This document shows positions 1 through 7,920 of a DNA stretch of 64,000 bases, one piece after another. The stretch is from the NCBI GenBank assembly GCA_951635545.1, contig OX620685.1, positions 1,922,001-1,986,000 on the forward strand. Direction: 5' to 3'. This DNA is from CAG-873 sp910578365 (GTDB lineage: Bacteria > Bacteroidota > Bacteroidia > Bacteroidales > Muribaculaceae). The translations under genes and the position numbers were made by a program. Within the stretch, counting starts at the first letter, position 1; the number at the start of each line of letters is the position of its first letter. The notes under the pieces were generated by a model. It saw only the letters and a list, made by a program, of their open reading frames with translations. It was not told the DNA's origin and did no database searches.

Positions 1-494
1 CACTGGCTCAACGTCATATCCTTGGCTTTAAGTTCTGTCGCGTTAAGAGTCTGCACGGCACGAAGCATCATCGCGTCCTTGATGTCTGCATCGACCACAG
101 CGATACCAAGTATCTCAAGTCCATGCTTCACAGCCGAAGCACATCCAGACCAGAACCGACCGACATGGTCTGTCTTTTTGCCCGCTTTGGAGACATAGCT
201 GGGATCGATGGCGATAGCCAGTCGTTTCATGCCATACTGGAAACGGTCGGCAGCGAGATTCATGTTGAAGCACAGCCAGTCGAAATCCTTACGGAATGTC
301 TGGCGGTATCGCTGTTCCTTACGTCTCCCGTAGCGTCCAAGTTGAAGAAAGTTTATCTTTCGCGGTATGCACATGATTAAAATCAGTATCTCGATGATGT
401 TTGCTTTGAAAGTTTTGTTTAACTTTGTAGCGCAACCGAAGAAAGCTCTCCGGCAGATGCCCTCATATTGGTCAAGTAGTTCGAAAATCAGCAT
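1..494 (-). CDS. IS transposase, DDE type, partial (cut by window edge)
   Basis: Reading leftwards from an ATG at 494-492 gives an open frame of about 164 residues that runs off the window at base 1. It begins MLIFELLDQYEG and contains RLAIAIDPSYVSKAGKKTD and RFWSGCASAVKHGLEILG. The IDPSYVSKAGK stretch looks like the first catalytic aspartate region of an IS4-like DDE transposase that is common in Bacteroidetes, and the frame is undisturbed as far as it can be read. The remaining catalytic residues lie outside the window, so activity cannot be judged. A promoter (520-551) and an inverted repeat spanning the start region lie just upstream. The family assignment is from memory of similar proteins; the class (transposase) is more certain than the family. 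Confidence 0.75.
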   Translation of the reverse strand, partial: MLIFELLDQYEGICRRAFFGCATKLNKTFKANIIEILILIMCIPRKINFLQLGRYGRRKEQRYRQTFRKDFDWLCFNMNLAADRFQYGMKRLAIAIDPSYVSKAGKKTDHVGRFWSGCASAVKHGLEILGIAVVDADIKDAMMLRAVQTLNATELKAKDMTLSQ

Positions 495-519
495 GTCTTT
501 AAGTGTCGTGGAATAACCT

Positions 520-551
520 TAAAGTTACTGAAAATCAACGACTTGACCAAA
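520..551 (-). promoter_or_regulatory. IS promoter with start-codon-masking inverted repeat
   Basis: On the minus strand TTTG (551-548) is followed after exactly 20 nt by TAACTTTA (527-520), a good fit to the Bacteroidetes promoter. The first arm of a 10-bp inverted repeat (541-550) overlaps the -33 element. The second arm (468-477) lies in the first codons of the transposase. Only transcripts entering from outside would contain both arms. Confidence 0.6.
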
Positions 552-668
552 TTTTTAGTGTTAAATTTTCATGCTAAACATCAGATTTTTAACGGATTAA
601 ACACTTGGCTCCTCGGAGCCGTTAACAAATTCTCAAAAAATAACCGAAGTATTGACAAATCGAAACAC

Positions 669-2384
669 ATGAAAAAAACGCTATATCTGATTTTATTATT
701 GGTGCTATGTATTTGCGTATCTTCGTCGTGCAGCCGTGGAGATGATGAGCCGTCGGCCGACATTCTGTCGCTGGATTCGCTTATCGACCGTCGTGACGAA
801 TTTGACCGTAAGAAAATATTGCGTGTGTCTGACCTGCGCCACAGGCTCAGTTCCGCCGGCACGCCCGACGAACGTTTTACTCTCAATGCGCAGCTCTACG
901 ACGAGTATCTGACCTACAACTCCGACTCGGCCATGAAATATATCGATGCCAATCTCGATATAGCGCGCCGCAGCGGCAATATAGAGCGTCTAAACAGCAG
1001 TTTAATCAAGAAATCTTATCTGCAGGCGGCCATCGGACTTCTGCGCGAGGCCGAGAGTCTGCTTGATACCGTCGACCGCTCAAAACTTACTCGGGAGCAG
1101 CTTGTGGAATATTACGGTCAGAAAATATACCTCTACAGCCACATGGGCAACTACACCGGAGGCGAAACCAACGAGTATTACGCCAAAGAGCGCAGCTACA
1201 AGGACTCGATAATGACCGTAATCAGCCCCGACCATCCGGAGTACCTGTGGTATCGCGCCTGGGACGTTATAGGCACCGACCGCAACGACCCTGACCTAAA
1301 TGAAACCATGCGCCGCCGCTTGGAGCATTCGTCCAAAGACACACGTCGCGACGCCATGGACGCATATGTGCTCGCGCGCCTGTACCAGCAGGCCGGCGAC
1401 GAGGCAAATTCCCGCAAATACATGATGCTGTCGGCTATGATTGATGTCAAAATCGCCAATGCCGAGATAGCGTCGCTCGACGACCTGGCCAAGATAATGT
1501 TCGCCAACGGAGAGGGCGACATCGACCGTGCATACCGATATATCAATTTCAGCTTCGACAAGGCCATAAGCTACCCCAACCGCGGACGGGCATTCGGCAT
1601 CATGCAGACCCTCGACTCTGTCAGCAAGGCCTATCAGGAGCGTAACCACCGCCAGCAGTTGCGCACCAATCTGTTTCTGACACTGGTGTGTCTGCTCAGT
1701 GCCGTGCTTGCCATGACCATAGCCATAATCATAAAGCAGAACCGGCGTCTGATGCGTCAGGGACGCAATCTCGACAGCGCCAACAAGCAGCTGAACCGCA
1801 ACCTGCGCGAACTTTCCGACGCTCAGGCTCAGCTGGCTGAGGCCAATACCAAACTCAAGGAACTCAACGCCGACATTACGCGCAAGAACGACGAGCTGAC
1901 CGAGGCGAACTATGTAAAAGAGGAGTACATAGGCTATGTATTCACAATCTGCTCCAACTATATACGCAAACTCGAGGAGTTCCGCAAGAGCATACATGTG
2001 AAGGCAAAGACCCACAAATACCGCGAAATCGAAGACGAAACAGCCGGAGTCGACAATATGAAGGACGAACTGCGTGAGTTTTACCGTTCGTTCGACACTG
2101 TATTCCTGCACATCTACCCCGACTTTGTAAACGACTTCAACTCACTGCTGCAGGACGACAAGCGCATAGTGCCCAAGGAAGGTGAACTGCTCAATACAGA
2201 GCTGCGCATCTACGCCCTTGTGCGCCTCGGCATCACCGACAGCGTAAAGATAGCCGACTTCCTGCACTGTTCGGCCCAGACGGTTTACAACAACCGGTTC
2301 AAGGTACGCAACAAAGCCATAATCGACAAAAAAGACTTTGCCGAGGCTGTCCGCACCCTTGGTAAATTCGAGAAGCCACTGTAG
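669..2384 (+). CDS. DUF6377-type membrane regulator (SusR-like), TPR + TM + C-terminal HTH
   Basis: A protein of 571 residues. I chose the ATG at 669 because it opens a typical signal sequence (MKKTLYLILLLVLCICVSSSC); the frame also extends upstream to 543 without a signal. The region to about residue 330 is helical and TPR-like. A membrane segment follows at about 335-355, then a long coiled coil rich in Glu, Gln and Asn. The C-terminal part includes LRIYALVRLGITDSVKIADFLHCSAQTVYNNRFKVRN, which reads as a LuxR-like DNA-binding helix-turn-helix. This layout is that of Bacteroidetes DUF6377 regulators, which often sit beside SusC/SusD loci. It lies upstream of the damaged glucan locus but is now separated from it by two IS elements, so the regulatory link is inferred. 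The lipobox-like cysteine is unusual for a protein that must also reach DNA; the leader may act as a first membrane segment. Confidence 0.8.
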   Translation: MKKTLYLILLLVLCICVSSSCSRGDDEPSADILSLDSLIDRRDEFDRKKILRVSDLRHRLSSAGTPDERFTLNAQLYDEYLTYNSDSAMKYIDANLDIARRSGNIERLNSSLIKKSYLQAAIGLLREAESLLDTVDRSKLTREQLVEYYGQKIYLYSHMGNYTGGETNEYYAKERSYKDSIMTVISPDHPEYLWYRAWDVIGTDRNDPDLNETMRRRLEHSSKDTRRDAMDAYVLARLYQQAGDEANSRKYMMLSAMIDVKIANAEIASLDDLAKIMFANGEGDIDRAYRYINFSFDKAISYPNRGRAFGIMQTLDSVSKAYQERNHRQQLRTNLFLTLVCLLSAVLAMTIAIIIKQNRRLMRQGRNLDSANKQLNRNLRELSDAQAQLAEANTKLKELNADITRKNDELTEANYVKEEYIGYVFTICSNYIRKLEEFRKSIHVKAKTHKYREIEDETAGVDNMKDELREFYRSFDTVFLHIYPDFVNDFNSLLQDDKRIVPKEGELLNTELRIYALVRLGITDSVKIADFLHCSAQTVYNNRFKVRNKAIIDKKDFAEAVRTLGKFEKPL

Positions 2385-2506
2385 CGGGCACGGTTGTATT
2401 TTACACTTGGGTGATTATGTAATTGTCAGTTTGGGTAGTATCATAAAAATTCAGCCGAGGAGTATAGAAATTAGTCCTATTATTCAACCTTAAAAAGAAT
2501 TCTAAA

Positions 2507-2944
2507 ATGAAACAAAAAATAAGTTACCCTGAAGTAAAGAAACTCTGGACTCAGGAGTTTCCGATGCTCAAGCAATATACTCCGTCATCTTTTATGATGA
2601 AAGCGGATATAATGCTGATTGGGCTGTCGTTTTCCCGCAGATGGGAATCGTATGATATAGCTTTGACAATTTTACCTTTATGGTACGATGATTCTGATGA
2701 AATGAAGCGTCATACGGTAAGGATATATTTGTATGGACTGTTAAGAAAATTTCATTTTGATTTTGACTATCATTTTTTTGAATTTGAAAAGCTTAAGGCG
2801 GCCGTACACGAATTGGTGGATCCTCTGTTTCAAAAGGAGATACAGCTGAATAGCTTGTTTGATATAATTAAAAATAAATGGAGCAGAGATATAATTTGTG
2901 ATTATCGGAATCTGATTTTTAATAAAAGTACGTTTAGTAGATGA
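2507..2944 (+). CDS. AT-rich orphan protein, unknown function
   Basis: A protein of 145 residues, rich in aromatic and charged residues, with no signal peptide and no motif I recognise (it starts MKQKISYPEVKKLWTQEF). Base composition is clearly more AT-rich than the neighbouring genes, which suggests acquisition. The frame ends immediately before the left part of the IS4-family insertion, so the C-terminus may be truncated by that insertion and the last residues may be IS-derived. No partner gene is visible. Confidence 0.5.
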   Translation: MKQKISYPEVKKLWTQEFPMLKQYTPSSFMMKADIMLIGLSFSRRWESYDIALTILPLWYDDSDEMKRHTVRIYLYGLLRKFHFDFDYHFFEFEKLKAAVHELVDPLFQKEIQLNSLFDIIKNKWSRDIICDYRNLIFNKSTFSR

Positions 2945-3049
2945 CAAAAATTAAATTTATGCTGTTAAACACTTAATTTTTAGTCGATTAAATTTGCAAA
3001 AGTCCCTGAAAATTAGTAATTTAAAGGAAAAGTTTGGACGCTTTTTCTC

Positions 3050-4180
3050 ATGAAAACTACTAATTTCAAGGACTCGGTCAAAGTTAACCAAATCCTCCCG
3101 ATTATGCAAGAGCACTTTGGTCAAAGTATGAATTTGGCACGCATAAAACTCATGGCGTTGCTGCTCCATGCACTCTGTGTGGTGCAGACTGTCAGCCTCC
3201 ACAAACTGGCTGATGCGATGCCTACGGCTGTAGACAAGGATTCCAACCTCAGACGGCTCCAAAGATTCTTTGCCAAGTATGTACTTGACCTTGACATCAT
3301 AGCCCGTATGATTTTCTCGCTGCTTCCTGTCAAGACCGGTCTTGTGCTGAGCATGGACCGGACCAACTGGAAGTTCGGGGAGTTCAATATAAACATCCTT
3401 ATGTTGGGCATAACCTATAAAGGGATTGCCTTCCCTTTGATATTCAGCCTTCTTCCGAAACGTGGCAACTCCAACTGGGAAGAACGCAAGAAAATTATGG
3501 AACGTTTTATCCGTCTTTTCGGAGCGGAATGCATCGACTGCCTTGTGGCAGACCGCGAGTTCATCGGAAAGGAATGGACAGGATGGCTCAACAGCCGTCG
3601 CATACGGTATTACATCCGAATACGTCAGAACTTCTGGATTGTCAAGCCTTCCACCGGTGAGAGAATCCGAGCCTGGTGGCTGTTCAATGATTTGAAGGTC
3701 GGTCAGGAGAAATTCTTCCATACGCTCTTTCTTCACAAAGGTGAGTATGTCTATCTTGCCGGCAGCCGGATCAAAAACTCCGATGGTGTTCCGGAATTGC
3801 AGATTCTCATATGCTTCAATCGGCCCGAGGAGGCGATTTTGACATACAAAAAACGATGGGAGATAGAAACGGCCTTTAGAGCCATGAAATCTTCCGGCTT
3901 CAACATCGAGGATACCCATATGCGTGATATGGACCGCATCGCAAGACTTGTCGCGATGGTCTGCATGGCTCTTGTATGGGCGTATCTCGTTGGTGAACAT
4001 AAAGATATAAATATTAAACCGATAAGGATTCTGAAACATGGAAGAAAGGCAAAGTCGCTTGTCAAATATGGATTGGAAGAGATTTCGACCATACTTATGC
4101 GTCCGACTTATACCCCAAAATTCGATGTTTTCAAATTTTTGTCATGTCGTACATTTGTACGGTTAAATGTTTTTGAATAA
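3050..4180 (+). CDS. IS4-family transposase with C-terminal tail replaced by IS110 sequence
   Basis: A protein of 376 residues. The catalytic signature is readable: Asp in LSMDRTNW, Asp in VADREFIGKEW, and the IS4 hallmark Y-(2)-R-(3)-E-(6)-K in YKKRWEIETAFRAMK. Its length fits the family. The sequence shared by the two IS110 copies begins at 4142, so the last dozen residues (from about SCRTFV) are encoded by IS110 and the true IS4 3' end and right inverted repeat are absent. The catalytic core is intact, but the element has no right end and should be immobile on its own. The left boundary lies somewhere in 2945-3049; I could not fix it. Confidence 0.85.
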   Translation: MKTTNFKDSVKVNQILPIMQEHFGQSMNLARIKLMALLLHALCVVQTVSLHKLADAMPTAVDKDSNLRRLQRFFAKYVLDLDIIARMIFSLLPVKTGLVLSMDRTNWKFGEFNINILMLGITYKGIAFPLIFSLLPKRGNSNWEERKKIMERFIRLFGAECIDCLVADREFIGKEWTGWLNSRRIRYYIRIRQNFWIVKPSTGERIRAWWLFNDLKVGQEKFFHTLFLHKGEYVYLAGSRIKNSDGVPELQILICFNRPEEAILTYKKRWEIETAFRAMKSSGFNIEDTHMRDMDRIARLVAMVCMALVWAYLVGEHKDINIKPIRILKHGRKAKSLVKYGLEEISTILMRPTYTPKFDVFKFLSCRTFVRLNVFE

Positions 4181-4206
4181 TTTCAACTTCAAATTTCAGG
4201 ATATTC

Positions 4207-4346
4207 AAGCATGGAATAAGGCAGATGTCATGTTGGTTGACTCCATTAAGTACGATAGGTCCCCATGCTTTTACATCTAAAGACTGGATAGTTCGTTGGG
4301 GCGGTGAAACCGACCCCGTGTTTGCGACGAGAGTGCAAAAGATGTA
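4207..4346 (+). ncRNA. Candidate IS110 bridge RNA (two guide loops)
   Basis: The 5' non-coding part of the element can fold into two stem-loops. Stem 1 pairs aagcatgg (4207-4214) with ccatgctt (4263-4270), a perfect 8 bp. Its loop holds TGTCATGT (4226-4233), matching the left target flank, and AGTACGA (4249-4255), complementary to the right target flank of copy B. Stem 2 pairs tacatc (4272-4277) with gatgta (4341-4346). Its loop contains ATAGTTCGT (4288-4296), identical to the element's own right end (5491-5499). Known IS110 bridge RNAs carry exactly such target- and donor-binding loops. Transcription is not shown here; the fold and guide matches were found by eye. Confidence 0.6.
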
Positions 4347-4370
4347 GTTCCTGACAAAAGATTTGATAAT

Positions 4371-5348
4371 ATGACATACATAGGCATCGACATCAGCAAA
4401 GCGACTTTTGTAGCAGCCTTCCTTCACGGGAAAAGCTACCGTACCGAGACCTTCCCAAATGATGCTAAAGGCATCCGCAGGTTCATCTCGAAGCTTGACC
4501 CTGCCATCCACCACTGCGTGATGGAGGCGACAGGCAACTACTGTTTCCTCCTTCTTTATCTTCTTGACAAGTCGGGCATCCGGGCAAGCCTCATCAATCC
4601 GAAGAAGATTAAGAACTATGCCCGCGTGATGATGTCCGTAACCAAGACGGATTCCAAAGACGCTTGTCTCATTGCCGATTTCGGGGAGAGGTTCAAGCCT
4701 GAACCCTATAAGTTCCCATCAGAACAGATAATGATTCTGAAGCAGAAGAAAACAGTCCTGCGTCAGCTCCAGAAGCAACTGACAGCGACAAAGAATCTAT
4801 TCTCATCTCTTGAACCTCTGCCGGTTAAGGACAAGAAATGTCTGACCTCACTGAAGCAGACCGTAACTTTCCTTGAAAAGCAGATCAAGTACATGCAGCA
4901 GGAAATGGAAGCGGTCGTGACCGATGTGTTTGACAGGCAGCTGAAACTTCTTACCTCAATAAAAGGTATCGGAGTTACGCTTGCCACAGCACTGATTATA
5001 GCTACCGGAGGCTTTACCTACTTCGACAATGCCAAGCAGTTGTCCCGCTTTATCGGTATCTGTCCAACAATAGAACAGTCCGGCACGAGCATAAACATCC
5101 GGGGACATATCAACCGTAACGGTGATGAGACTCTGCGTTCAATGCTTTATGTGGCGGCATGGTCAGCAAGTCAGCACAACAAGGCGTGCAAGGAATGCTA
5201 CCAACGATTACGAGGCAATGGAAAATCCGGCAAGGTTGCCATGATTGCCGTAGCAAACAAACTCGTCAGACAGGCTTTTGCTGTTGTGACATCCAATAAT
5301 TCATATATCGACGGTTTCGTCTCTACGAAACCTGATACCACCGTCTGA
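4371..5348 (+). CDS. IS110-family recombinase (DEDD transposase), copy A
   Basis: A protein of 325 residues. The N-terminus (MTYIGIDISKATFVAAF) is the start of the RuvC-like DEDD domain. A central coiled-coil region rich in Lys and Gln follows. The C-terminal domain includes LTSIKGIGVTLATALI and RFIGICPTIEQSGTSI, the region holding the catalytic serine of the family. Length is normal and the frame intact, and the protein is identical to copy B, so both are probably recent and potentially active. The bridge-RNA candidate lies directly upstream, as in the IS110 group rather than the IS1111 group. Confidence 0.92.
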   Translation: MTYIGIDISKATFVAAFLHGKSYRTETFPNDAKGIRRFISKLDPAIHHCVMEATGNYCFLLLYLLDKSGIRASLINPKKIKNYARVMMSVTKTDSKDACLIADFGERFKPEPYKFPSEQIMILKQKKTVLRQLQKQLTATKNLFSSLEPLPVKDKKCLTSLKQTVTFLEKQIKYMQQEMEAVVTDVFDRQLKLLTSIKGIGVTLATALIIATGGFTYFDNAKQLSRFIGICPTIEQSGTSINIRGHINRNGDETLRSMLYVAAWSASQHNKACKECYQRLRGNGKSGKVAMIAVANKLVRQAFAVVTSNNSYIDGFVSTKPDTTV

Positions 5349-5389
5349 ACACTTCCTCTCTCCTTCTGGCGAGGGGATGCCCCAGCGGC

Positions 5390-5411
5390 GGGGGCGGCCT
5401 AAACCGCCCCC
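5390..5411 (+). terminator. GC-rich hairpin at IS110 3' end
   Basis: Perfect 8-bp arms (gggggcgg / ccgccccc) with a 6-nt loop lie 40 nt after the recombinase stop. There is no T-run, so it may be a processing or pausing structure rather than a strong intrinsic terminator. Copy B has the same hairpin at 45220-45241. Confidence 0.45.
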
Positions 5412-5498
5412 AAGAGCGGACGGAGGCATGACTATTCTCAAATAATCTAAGGTGGATGTAATTTTTGCCTCATTTTATTTGGATTTTAATATAGTTCG

Positions 5499-6221
5499 TC
5501 GTTCAATAAAAACAAACTCACCAAGCTCGAACTTCAGAAGGTTTACCTCGACGCCGTTACATCCGAAACAGTCAATGAAGCCGTGGTCCGCAACGAACCC
5601 GGCCGCGCTTTGGGTGGCTTCTACGGCTATGTGGCCAACGGTGTCGACCCCGAAACCGGTCTGATGATTTACGAGGACATAAACGGCGACGGCCGCATCA
5701 GTTCGTCGGACCGTACATTCATCGGCGACCCCAACCCCGACTTTACTTTCGGCATGACCAACACCTTTGCCTACAAGGGCTTTGGCCTCAGTATTTTCCT
5801 GCAGGGCTCGTACGGCAACGACATATTCAATGCCTCGCGTATGGAAACCGAAGGCATGTACGACGGCAAGAACCAGACCACCAAGGTACTCGACCGCTGG
5901 CAGATACCCGGACAGATTACCGATATGCCCAAGGCCAACTGGAACATGCGTAACAGTACTTACTTTATCGAAGACGGCAGCTATATCCGCATCAAGGATA
6001 TATCGCTCAGCTACGATATCCGCGGCAAGTGGATGAAGAAAGCCGGCATCTCGCGCATTCAGCCTTACTTCACCGCTTCGAACCTGGTGACATTCACCCA
6101 CTACTCCGGCATGGACCCCGAAGTAAACCAGTGGGGCAACAACGGCCACGTACAGGGCATCGACTGGGGTACTTATCCTCACTGCAAGAGCTTTGTATTT
6201 GGTGTGAACATCGATTTCTAA
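5499..6221 (+). pseudogene. susC: susC-type TonB-dependent transporter, 3' fragment only
   Basis: The frame is open from the IS110 junction and reads SFNKNKLTKLELQKVYL, then the typical C-terminal SusC/RagA barrel: GFYGYVANGVDPETGLMIYEDINGDG, FGMTNTFAYKGFGLSIFLQG and a final strand ending FVFGVNIDF. Only about 240 of roughly 1000 residues remain. The N-terminal signal, carboxypeptidase-like domain, plug and most of the barrel are missing, and nothing matching them lies left of the IS110. The reader should treat the transporter of this locus as destroyed in this strain. The stop lies 27 nt before susD, the standard arrangement for a susCD pair. Confidence 0.9.
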
Positions 6222-6248
6222 TCCTATTTAACATCCAACGAAACAGAT

Positions 6249-7781
6249 ATGAAAACTAAATATTTCTTCAGTGGTCTTGTGGCTCTGTCGATGCTTGCCA
6301 CCGGATGCGGACTCGATTACGATCCTGTGAGCGACTACTCCGACGTAACTGAAGGCGTTATCGACAACAACGTCGAGGAGGTGGTTTACCAGAACCGCGC
6401 CGACGCCGAAAGCGCTCTCAAAGCCCTGTACGAGGACTTCCGCGGCAACCAGAACCAGCTGCAGCTCGACTGGCTGCTCATAGGCGACGTACACTCCGAC
6501 AACGCATACGCCGGCACTACCGGCTCGGAGGTTGTCGATCCCGCCACCAACGACCTGAACGGCACCACCCTGTGTGTGAACCGCGACTGGAACTACTACA
6601 TGCTCCAGGCCGCCAAGTGTACCAAATTCATAATCAGTGTGGAAAAAGTGGCTGACGGCAGCCTCAGCAGCGACGAGGTCAACACCATGCGTGCCCAAGC
6701 CGAAATTCTGCGTGCATTTGTATGGTTCCGAATGGTACGTATGTGGGGTAATATTCCTATCATCACCACCATACCTCAGGACATTACCTCGGAGAACATC
6801 ACCGAGTCGTACGAAAGTTACTTCCCGGCTCAGAACACCGAGGCCGAGGCCTACGAATATATTCTCAAGGACCTGGAGGACGCATACCTGTATGCTCCCG
6901 AGGGCAACGGCAACAAAACAATCTTCAGCAAGGACGTTGCCCGCGCCCTCCTGGCCAAGGTATATGCCGAAAAGCCTGTGCGTGACTACAGCAAAGTTAT
7001 AAAGTATGTCGACGAGCTCGCAGCCGCCGGCTATGACCTCTGCCCCGAATATGGCGACCTGTTCAACATCGACGGTCCTGTAAAAGACGGTTTCAGCGCC
7101 ACTCCGCTGCATACCAACACCGTGGAATCGATTCTGGAAGTACACTATCCCGTAGGCTCGGGCAACTGGGCTTCGTGGATGTACGGCCGCTGTCTTGAGG
7201 ATTGGGACAACTCGTTCACTTGGGCAAAGTGGATTACACCTTCGCGCAACCTGCTCGCCGCATTCGACAAGGCCGGCGACACCAAGCGCAAGGAACAGAC
7301 CGTGGTTTACTACGAATGCGGCTGGAGCAACTACTATCCCAACGATAATTATCCGTTCATGTATAAGGTACGTTCGGGCTACAGCAATGTATTCTTCCTG
7401 CGCTACGATGACCTGCTGCTGCTCAAGGCCGAGGCTCTGATCAACGGCAAGGACGTTGACCTTGCCGGCGCCGCAGACATCATCGACCGCATCCGTACCC
7501 GTGCCGGCGTAGCCAAGCTGACCAATGCCGAGAAGAGCAACAAAGAAAGCCTGTTCAACGCCTACGTCAACGAGCGTCGTCTGGAGCTTGCCTGCGAGGG
7601 CGAACGCTGGTTCGACCTGGTGCGCCTCGACCTGGTTGAAAGCGTTATGGCCGCAGCACAGAAAAATGATTCCGGTCGTCTGCCTATAGTGGTTCCATAC
7701 ACCCGCAACAGCTACCTGCTGCCCATACCGCAGGATGTGCTCGACACCAACCCCAATGTAGTGCAGAACCCCGGCTATTAA
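6249..7781 (+). CDS. susD: SusD/RagB-family nutrient-binding outer-membrane lipoprotein
   Basis: A protein of 510 residues. The signal peptide ends in a lipobox with the lipidated cysteine at residue 20 (LATGC). The body has the helical SusD features: a TPR-like region around ILRAFVWFRMVRMWGNIPI, the segment RDYSKVIKYVDELAAAGYDL, and the C-terminal signature NERRLELACEGERWFDLVRL followed by LPIPQDVLDTNPNVVQNPGY. It normally forms the lid of a SusC pore at the cell surface and captures oligosaccharides. Its susC partner directly upstream is truncated, so it is probably stranded. Substrate is inferred to be a beta-glucan from the GH30 and GH3 genes that follow. Confidence 0.93.
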   Translation: MKTKYFFSGLVALSMLATGCGLDYDPVSDYSDVTEGVIDNNVEEVVYQNRADAESALKALYEDFRGNQNQLQLDWLLIGDVHSDNAYAGTTGSEVVDPATNDLNGTTLCVNRDWNYYMLQAAKCTKFIISVEKVADGSLSSDEVNTMRAQAEILRAFVWFRMVRMWGNIPIITTIPQDITSENITESYESYFPAQNTEAEAYEYILKDLEDAYLYAPEGNGNKTIFSKDVARALLAKVYAEKPVRDYSKVIKYVDELAAAGYDLCPEYGDLFNIDGPVKDGFSATPLHTNTVESILEVHYPVGSGNWASWMYGRCLEDWDNSFTWAKWITPSRNLLAAFDKAGDTKRKEQTVVYYECGWSNYYPNDNYPFMYKVRSGYSNVFFLRYDDLLLLKAEALINGKDVDLAGAADIIDRIRTRAGVAKLTNAEKSNKESLFNAYVNERRLELACEGERWFDLVRLDLVESVMAAAQKNDSGRLPIVVPYTRNSYLLPIPQDVLDTNPNVVQNPGY

Positions 7782-7920
7782 TATTCTTTGGGTTAAAGTA
7801 TGCAAATAGGCTGCAAATAGCTGTAAATGTGCAATATATAAAGCTTTAATACGTTTGATACACTGCAAGCTGCAATTATTGATGACTTATTTTGATACAA
7901 CCCTGAAAATGTATAATTAC

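Larger units (their letters stand above)
4142..5499 (+). mobile_element. IS110-family element, copy A
   Basis: Boundaries come from comparison with the inverted copy B (45132-46489). The two are the same over about 1358 bp and diverge on both sides. The element has a long 5' non-coding segment (4142-4370), the recombinase gene (4371-5348) and a short 3' segment with a GC-rich hairpin. There are no clear terminal inverted repeats, as usual for IS110; a 6-bp-arm inverted repeat lies at 4148-4161. The left junction lies in the IS4 transposase tail and the right junction inside susC, so the two flanks were not originally adjacent. This points to deletion or recombination after insertion. Confidence 0.88.

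Noticed and set aside
6228..7868. 546-codon open frame antisense to susD
   Set aside because: No protein-like motif; the plus strand encodes a complete SusD with lipobox and C-terminal signature.
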